Source of the DNA: QHBQ01 sp038230695 | Lineage (GTDB): Bacteria > Chloroflexota > Chloroflexia > QHBQ01 | NCBI GenBank assembly: GCA_038230695.1 | Contig: JBBRMT010000001.1 | Coordinates: 1-64,000, forward strand | Direction: 5' to 3' | DNA: 64,000 bases | Shown here: piece after piece, positions 59,220 to 64,000 of the stretch | Numbering within the stretch: the stretch's first letter is position 1 | How the letters are laid out: the number at the start of each line of letters is the position of its first letter | Made by a program: the position numbers and the translations under genes | The notes under the pieces: generated by a model | Seen by the model: only the letters and a program-made list of their open reading frames with translations | Database searches by the model: none | Told to the model about the DNA's origin: nothing

Positions 59220-60251
59220 ATGGCGGGCATAGACTGGCGGGCTTTGCTGGTGAAGGTGCAGCAGTATATCCTCTACTTCTTGCCTTTCTTCCTGATTGGA
59301 CTAGCAGTGGAAGTTGGGCTGGATACGCTGCTGGCCCGCTGGCGCAACAGGCCGCTGGTGAAGGCGTGGTTGGCTGCCTGGGACAATAACTCATTTGGTG
59401 GCAAGGGGGAAGGCGAGGCTCAACCCTGGTGGTATCATGCGCTGCTCGCGTTGCGAATAGTTGCTGGCCCAGTTGCGCTCATCCTCGCCTGGCGCTGGAG
59501 TGGGCGGCTGCTCTGGCTGCGCCTGTTCGGTGGGCTGCTGGTTGCAGGTGCGCTACTCCTCATCATCTCGCGCACCAGGCGGGTACAGGCAGCCCCAGCA
59601 CAGTGGCATAACGTCACGGTAGAAGATGCAGTCAACGACGTAGTGACGGAGAGCAGCGGCGCAGCGGAACCCCCGGCTACGCTGCTGGCTGCTATTGACA
59701 GCGGCCAGATTAGCGATGCGCCTGAGCGCACAATTGCAACCAGCCCTACCTCTACAGCCACCATCGCCTTGCCACCCGCACCCAACCCATTGAAACTCTG
59801 GTGGCGCAGCCTGGATAGCTTCCTGGGCCGCGCCTTCGGCCATCGGCTAGACTGGCTGGGGCTGAAGGCGGCCATCGTTCTGATTGTAGGCGGCTTTCTC
59901 GCCCTTATTCTGCCATACAAGGTTGGCGTGGATGCGTTTGGCGGCATCCTCCCCATCCTACTCTTCCCCCTGGTTGGCTACTTCCTGCCCACCAGCGGCG
60001 GCGCAGATATGGCAGTGGTCATCGTGCTGGCAAGCAAGGGCATGAGCCTGGGCGCTGCCTTCAGTTTCATCCTGGCCTCACCGCTAATCTATCGCGCCCG
60101 CTTGGAGGAAGTGGAACTGCTGAACGGTAGGAAGGCGATGTTCGCCTATGCTGCGGTTGGCTATGCCCTTCCGGTTGCCCTGGGAATGGCGCTATACCTG
60201 ATCTTTCCCGCATGGCTGCTGTTACTTACTGGCCTTTTGATGTATATTTAA
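59220..60251 (+). CDS. Predicted permease, metal-efflux-like (ArsP/DUF318-type)
   Basis: This 343-residue membrane protein has about eight helices. FLPFFLIGLAVEVGLDTLLA opens the fold and GGILPILLFPLVGYFLPTSGGADMAVVIVLASKGM contains the usual Pro and Gly turns. Similarity is to DUF318/SO_0444-type permeases linked to arsenic, copper or zinc export. A charged cytoplasmic loop of about 90 residues (about 115-205) separates the halves. ATG 59220 is chosen because AGGAGAG is just upstream; the longer frame upstream runs over a divergent gene. It heads an operon with a propeller, a TlpA-like and a rhodanese lipoprotein. Confidence 0.7.
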   Translation: MAGIDWRALLVKVQQYILYFLPFFLIGLAVEVGLDTLLARWRNRPLVKAWLAAWDNNSFGGKGEGEAQPWWYHALLALRIVAGPVALILAWRWSGRLLWLRLFGGLLVAGALLLIISRTRRVQAAPAQWHNVTVEDAVNDVVTESSGAAEPPATLLAAIDSGQISDAPERTIATSPTSTATIALPPAPNPLKLWWRSLDSFLGRAFGHRLDWLGLKAAIVLIVGGFLALILPYKVGVDAFGGILPILLFPLVGYFLPTSGGADMAVVIVLASKGMSLGAAFSFILASPLIYRARLEEVELLNGRKAMFAYAAVGYALPVALGMALYLIFPAWLLLLTGLLMYI

Positions 60252-60331
60252 TGTAAGCCAGCTTGACGCTTGCACGGCTGATCTACGATACTGTCTTCAA
60301 TAGAATCCAATACACAAACCAGGAGTATACA

Positions 60332-61306
60332 GTGGCCCGAACTACAACGAGAAAAAACCCGCCACCGCCTCCGCCAGTGCAGGCGGTATCAGCCATCCGC
60401 CGCAACTGGGTAGTGCTGCTGCCAGCGGCAACTGCGCTGATTGTAGGGTTGGCGCTGTTGCTCACTTCGGGGGCGTTTGGCAGTAGCCCGAAGCTACTCA
60501 ATGAGCCAGGCCAGACTCACATCCACACCGCATTGCTCTATTCAGGTGGCGGGCAGGAGCGCATCCTGGTCGGCGCACATGATGGCCTGTACGAGCGTAG
60601 CGGGGCGCTTTCGGCAGCAGGCTGGCAGCAGAATGGTGGGGTTAGCAAAACTGATGTAATGGGCCTTGGCTACAATCCCAGCCAGCCGCGTCGTCTGTAT
60701 ATAGTAGGTCACAGCATCGGCGTGGCGGTTAGCGACGATGGGGGTGGCAGTTGGACAAACCTACTGCCGGGGGCAGACCCTTCTTACACCCCTAATGACG
60801 TTCATGCTCTGGCGGTTGATGCAACCGATGGCAGTCTCTACATCTGGATGGAGAAGAAGGGTATGGCCCGCTCCACCGACCAGGGAGCAAGCTGGCAGCC
60901 AATCGCCAATAATGCGGGCGGCCAGGTTGTCTCCCTACTGATGATGCACCCGACGGCGGCCCAGCCGGTGTTGTATGCGGGAACAACGGGCGGGCTGCTC
61001 CGCTCCACCGACCGAGGAGTAAGCTGGCAATCAGTGGCTGGCACATGGGAAAAGGGCGGGGTCTATGCGCTGGCAAACGCTGGCCGCAGGATATATGCCG
61101 GAACGCCCGACGGCCTATACCAGAGCGATGATGACGGTACAAGCTGGCTGGCAACTGCCAACCTGCCCAAGCAGCCAGTGGTGGGGGTATCTGCCAACCT
61201 GCTCGACCCCCAGCGAATGATAGTGATGTTCAATGATACCAGCATATTTGAGAGCAGCGATGGTGGAACTAGCTGGCAGGCAGCGGCGATGAGCAGCACG
61301 CCGTAA
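60332..61306 (+). CDS. Membrane-anchored BNR/sortilin-like beta-propeller
   Basis: This 324-residue protein has an N-terminal helix (about 28-48) and a beta-propeller with Asp-box repeats: VSDDGGGSWTNLLPG, STDQGASWQPIAN, STDRGVSWQSVAG, QSDDDGTSWLATAN and ESSDGGTSWQAAA. Such propellers bind proteins or sugars outside the cell. The GTG start (60332) has AGGAG 6 bp upstream. It follows the permease by 80 bp and overlaps the next frame by one base, so it belongs to the copper/redox operon. The bound partner is unknown. Confidence 0.8.
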   Translation: MARTTTRKNPPPPPPVQAVSAIRRNWVVLLPAATALIVGLALLLTSGAFGSSPKLLNEPGQTHIHTALLYSGGGQERILVGAHDGLYERSGALSAAGWQQNGGVSKTDVMGLGYNPSQPRRLYIVGHSIGVAVSDDGGGSWTNLLPGADPSYTPNDVHALAVDATDGSLYIWMEKKGMARSTDQGASWQPIANNAGGQVVSLLMMHPTAAQPVLYAGTTGGLLRSTDRGVSWQSVAGTWEKGGVYALANAGRRIYAGTPDGLYQSDDDGTSWLATANLPKQPVVGVSANLLDPQRMIVMFNDTSIFESSDGGTSWQAAAMSSTP

Positions 61307-61329
61307 TGGCAGGAGATGGGAGTTTTAGG

Positions 61330-61977
61330 ATGATAAAGATAATACCTGGAAATTGGCAGGCGCTGGGCCGCTTTCGCTATATGGCGCTGAGTATCGCCCT
61401 GGTGGTGTTCGGCGCAATCGTGCTGTCGGCCTGCGACGCAATTGGCGGTAGCCAGTCAATAAGCAACGGCGGTGGCTACGACAAAGGCAGCGGGGCGGCA
61501 GTCGCCCTCACCCCCAGGCCGGGTGAAACGCCCAATACGGTCGCGCCGCGTATCGGGGCTTTGGCCCCGAACATCGAACTAACCACAAACAGCGGCAAGA
61601 AGATGAGCCTGGGTGATGCGCTGAAGACTAACAAAGTTGTGCTGGTCAACTTCTGGGCCAGTTGGTGTCCGCCCTGCCGCGCCGAAATGCCCGATATAGA
61701 AGCGACCTACTCGCGCTTCCGTAACCAGGGCTTTACCGTCATCGGGGTCAATATGCAGGAGAGCAGCGACCAGGTTTCGCAGTACGCCAAAGATGGTGGC
61801 TACGACTTCCCGCTGCTGCTCGATAGCGACGCAGTTGCAGCTAATCAGTATCATGTCTCCTCGCTGCCCAGCAGTTACTTCGTGGGCGCAGATGGTATTA
61901 TCAAGATGGTGAACTATGGGGCGTTGACCCAGGCTTCATTGGAAGACAAGCTACAGCAGTTGGGCCTGAGTAAGTAG
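61330..61977 (+). CDS. TlpA/ResA-like thiol-disulfide lipoprotein
   Basis: This 215-residue protein has a lipobox (VLSACDAIGG) near the N-terminus and a thioredoxin fold at about 70-215. WASWCPPCRAEMP is the CxxC active site, and the cis-Pro loop is near SSLPSSYFVG. Its likely job is to reduce or isomerise disulfides in exported proteins, for example during copper-site or cytochrome assembly. ATG 61330 has GGGAG 7 bp upstream; ATG 61306, overlapping the previous stop, is also possible. Part of the 59220-62530 operon. Confidence 0.9.
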   Translation: MIKIIPGNWQALGRFRYMALSIALVVFGAIVLSACDAIGGSQSISNGGGYDKGSGAAVALTPRPGETPNTVAPRIGALAPNIELTTNSGKKMSLGDALKTNKVVLVNFWASWCPPCRAEMPDIEATYSRFRNQGFTVIGVNMQESSDQVSQYAKDGGYDFPLLLDSDAVAANQYHVSSLPSSYFVGADGIIKMVNYGALTQASLEDKLQQLGLSK

Positions 61978-62023
61978 GGGTGAATAACGAATCGCTCTTC
62001 TAAGGATGATAAAGGAGTTAGCC

Positions 62024-62530
62024 ATGTATCAGCGCGTGCGCCTAATGTTGGCGCTGGTGAGCGTGATGGGGTTGAGCCTCATATTGCTAGCGGCGTGCGA
62101 TAACGGAAACCAGAGTGGCGCGGTAGCGACCTCGACAGTTGGGCCGTCTCCAACCGTGTCCGCGACAGTGGGCCAGCTAGTCACCACCGCTAAGGGCAGC
62201 TACACCGACATTAGCCCGCAGCAATTGAACGCGATGCTGGCGCACAAGGATTTCTTCCTTGTGGATGTTCATGTACCCCATCAGGGCAGATTGCCCAACC
62301 TCGATGCCCGCATTGCCTACGACAAAATCGCCGACAACTTGAACCTGCTACCAACCGATATGAACGCCCGCATCGTGCTTACCTGCCGCAGCGGGCGGAT
62401 GAGTACGATTGCCAGCAACACCCTGGCCGACCTGGGTTACACCCACGTCTTCAATCTGGTGGGCGGGTTCGATGGCTGGCAAGCGGCAGGCTATCCGCTG
62501 CTGCCCGAAGCAACGCCTAAATTGCAATGA
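62024..62530 (+). CDS. Rhodanese-domain lipoprotein
   Basis: This 168-residue protein has a lipobox (LLAACDNGNQ) and a rhodanese fold (about 60-160). LTCRSGRMSTIA carries the active Cys, and FNLVGGFDGWQAAGYPL ends the domain. It could transfer sulfane sulfur or act as a redox partner of the TlpA-like protein encoded upstream. AAAGGAG lies 6 bp before ATG 62024. Last gene of the operon. Confidence 0.88.
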   Translation: MYQRVRLMLALVSVMGLSLILLAACDNGNQSGAVATSTVGPSPTVSATVGQLVTTAKGSYTDISPQQLNAMLAHKDFFLVDVHVPHQGRLPNLDARIAYDKIADNLNLLPTDMNARIVLTCRSGRMSTIASNTLADLGYTHVFNLVGGFDGWQAAGYPLLPEATPKLQ

Positions 62531-62548
62531 CAGTGCGACTTATCAAAC

Positions 62549-64000
62549 CTACGGCATGATCGAGTAAACCCAGTAGTGGAACTCGTTCCAGGCCGCTGCG
62601 CCCGGCCAGGCATGGGCAGCGGCCTCAGCATCTATACGCAGTGTGACGCTGCGTTTGCCAGCGGTGAGGCGGGGGGGCAGCATAAACTCCTCGTCGCGCC
62701 AGGCATTGTACATACTGTCGCCCGCCGAGTACCACACCCCTGCCGCCTGCCCATCCACGCTAACCCGCCCACGCAGGAAGCCGAGGGTGTAGTCGAGCCG
62801 CCTTCGCAGCAGCACGCCCTGGTTGGCGGGGTCGAGCGCGATGGTGAAGCTGATGCTGCCACCGGCGGTTATCGCCTGTCCGCTATCGCTAAAAGGATAG
62901 GTGGTGGGATCGTCTGCGCCGGTGATGGTCTCGTAATTGCCAGCGGCGGTCGCATAGTTACCCAATGCCTGTCCCTGCCAGGCCAGACCGCTAACCTGGT
63001 CGTGATGCGCCGCCGCATTGCCTTGCGGCCCGAAGGTAAGCTCGTCAGTCTGGCTCAGGGTGGGGCTGTCGCGCAGATAGTAGTAGGCTACGCTGCTATA
63101 GGTGTAGCTATTGCCAGGATTATTGCGGCCCAGCAGGCCGTGCGCCAGCTCGAACTTCAGGCTACTGCCAAAAGGGATCGGGTCGCTAACCTGCCAGCGG
63201 TAGGCCGACACCTGCGGCCCGCCGAACTTACCCGCCGGGTTGCCGTGGGTGGGCAGGCTGAAGTTGCCATTCTGGAAGCCCCAGCCACCGTTGAAGTAAT
63301 CCTCCGTGCCGGTGCCAAGTATCTGCGGCGTGCGGTTGCCGTCTACGTAGATGGCTTCGTCACCCTCTTGCAGATAGTCCGGCCCACTTATCACCATAGT
63401 CGCACCTACGTACAACCCCGCGCCAGCAACGTTCAACAGCGGATAATTGATCAGCGGGCGCGGCTTTTCGCTATGATAGATGGCATGAAAGTAGGCCAGA
63501 TTAGCATAATCGGCGGTGGGGTAGGCGTTAGCATTGTACTCCACTTCGTAATCCAGGGTCAGGGACTGGCTGGTGGGGTTGAGCAGGCTGATGGTTAGCC
63601 CCTTGCTGTACGGCATCGGCCAGTAGCTGTAGAACAGGTTGCGCGGCACATCAACTCCCACTGGCAAGCCGTTGACCTGATGTTCACCGATGCCGCTGCC
63701 GAAGAATATGCCCAGTGGAGTTTCCACATCGGGGCTGATTACATCACTGCGCTGGATGACCAGCCCAAGCAGGCCCACCGCTGCCGCTGTGGTCGGACTG
63801 AGCCGCAGCTTTAGAGCAGTGACTGCGCCTTGCCCATCCAGCGCAACGATGCGGGTTTCGCCTGCTCCGAGGGTGACATGACCCTGCTGCCGCGCTGCAC
63901 TGCCCTCTGGCTTGTCCGCGCCGAACGGCACGCTGGTGGCATTGCTGGCCTGCTGCAAAAGCTGCTGCAAGGCGGCATTGTCTGGTTGGCTGCTGTTGGG
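62549..64000 (-). CDS. DUF2961 (GH172-like) protein, N-terminus outside the window
   Basis: The frame is open to the right edge. The visible 480 residues hold a DUF2961 double jelly-roll: VPRNLFYSYWPMPYSKGLTI, then GTGTEDYFNGGWGFQNGNFS with the conserved Glu-Asp that gives GH172 its catalytic acid. FELAHGLLGRNNPGNSYTYS and later strands follow. The family includes fructofuranosidases and arabinofuranosidases, but the substrate cannot be read from sequence. Convergent with the rhodanese gene. The signal peptide, if any, is beyond the edge. Confidence 0.85.
   Translation of the reverse strand, partial: PNSSQPDNAALQQLLQQASNATSVPFGADKPEGSAARQQGHVTLGAGETRIVALDGQGAVTALKLRLSPTTAAAVGLLGLVIQRSDVISPDVETPLGIFFGSGIGEHQVNGLPVGVDVPRNLFYSYWPMPYSKGLTISLLNPTSQSLTLDYEVEYNANAYPTADYANLAYFHAIYHSEKPRPLINYPLLNVAGAGLYVGATMVISGPDYLQEGDEAIYVDGNRTPQILGTGTEDYFNGGWGFQNGNFSLPTHGNPAGKFGGPQVSAYRWQVSDPIPFGSSLKFELAHGLLGRNNPGNSYTYSSVAYYYLRDSPTLSQTDELTFGPQGNAAAHHDQVSGLAWQGQALGNYATAAGNYETITGADDPTTYPFSDSGQAITAGGSISFTIALDPANQGVLLRRRLDYTLGFLRGRVSVDGQAAGVWYSAGDSMYNAWRDEEFMLPPRLTAGKRSVTLRIDAEAAAHAWPGAAAWNEFHYWVYSIMP

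Overview
The window looks like a piece of a free-living bacterial chromosome, most likely from the phylum Chloroflexota; this assignment is an inference. It rests on Thr/Pro-rich 'PT' stalks on many exported proteins, SLH-domain proteases, ECF sigma/anti-sigma pairs with large ectodomains, a fused alpha/gamma 2-oxoacid:ferredoxin oxidoreductase, a MurA with Asp at the usual Cys site, and frequent TTG starts. No rRNA, tRNA, CRISPR array, phage or IS element was seen.

Layout. 1-3.6 kb: tail of a Cys/His-Thr/Pro surface protein, a small secreted repeat protein of the same flavour, and an ECF sigma factor with a PKD-domain anti-sigma factor. 3.6-6.1 kb: a decayed GNAT gene, prfB with its +1 frameshift site, and Fic- and SHOCT-like fragments. 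6.1-11.1 kb: operon sucC-sucD-korA-korB, linking 2-oxoglutarate and succinate. 11.4-19.5 kb: a membrane-anchored ferrochelatase-like protein, two DUF4015 glycoside-hydrolase-like proteins, a GNAT and small membrane proteins. 19.5-22 kb: ABC permease and binding lipoprotein without an ATPase. 22-25.8 kb: two ChrB-like genes flanking an MFS transporter and an unknown gene. 25.9-40.2 kb: a giant S8-Kelch-SLH protease, ClpC, an S1-like protein with an RGE-rich tail, a Crp/Fnr regulator, small ORFs, and a broken second S8-SLH protease. 40.6-47.4 kb: an ECF sigma factor, a 1637-residue anti-sigma factor with an alpha-2-macroglobulin-like ectodomain, and murA. 47.4-49.4 kb: a restriction-modification locus with a nonsense-interrupted nuclease gene. 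49.8-56.4 kb: metal ABC permease, a multispanning membrane protein, secreted proteins including a metzincin-like one, and a BlaI/M56 pair. 56.4-62.5 kb: a probable copper/redox envelope cluster (DUF305, multicopper oxidase, DUF4396, permease, propeller, TlpA-like, rhodanese) organised around overlapping divergent promoters. 62.5 kb to the end: partial DUF2961/GH172 protein.

Cross-cutting observations. Two dispersed palindromic repeat families occur; one has entered the macroglobulin-like gene as three in-frame 36-bp units. In-frame stops or frameshifts interrupt at least five accessory genes, while core genes are intact. The two sigma/anti-sigma pairs look like surface-sensing systems, and the second, whose ectodomain resembles a protease-trap protein, is the best candidate for something unusual.
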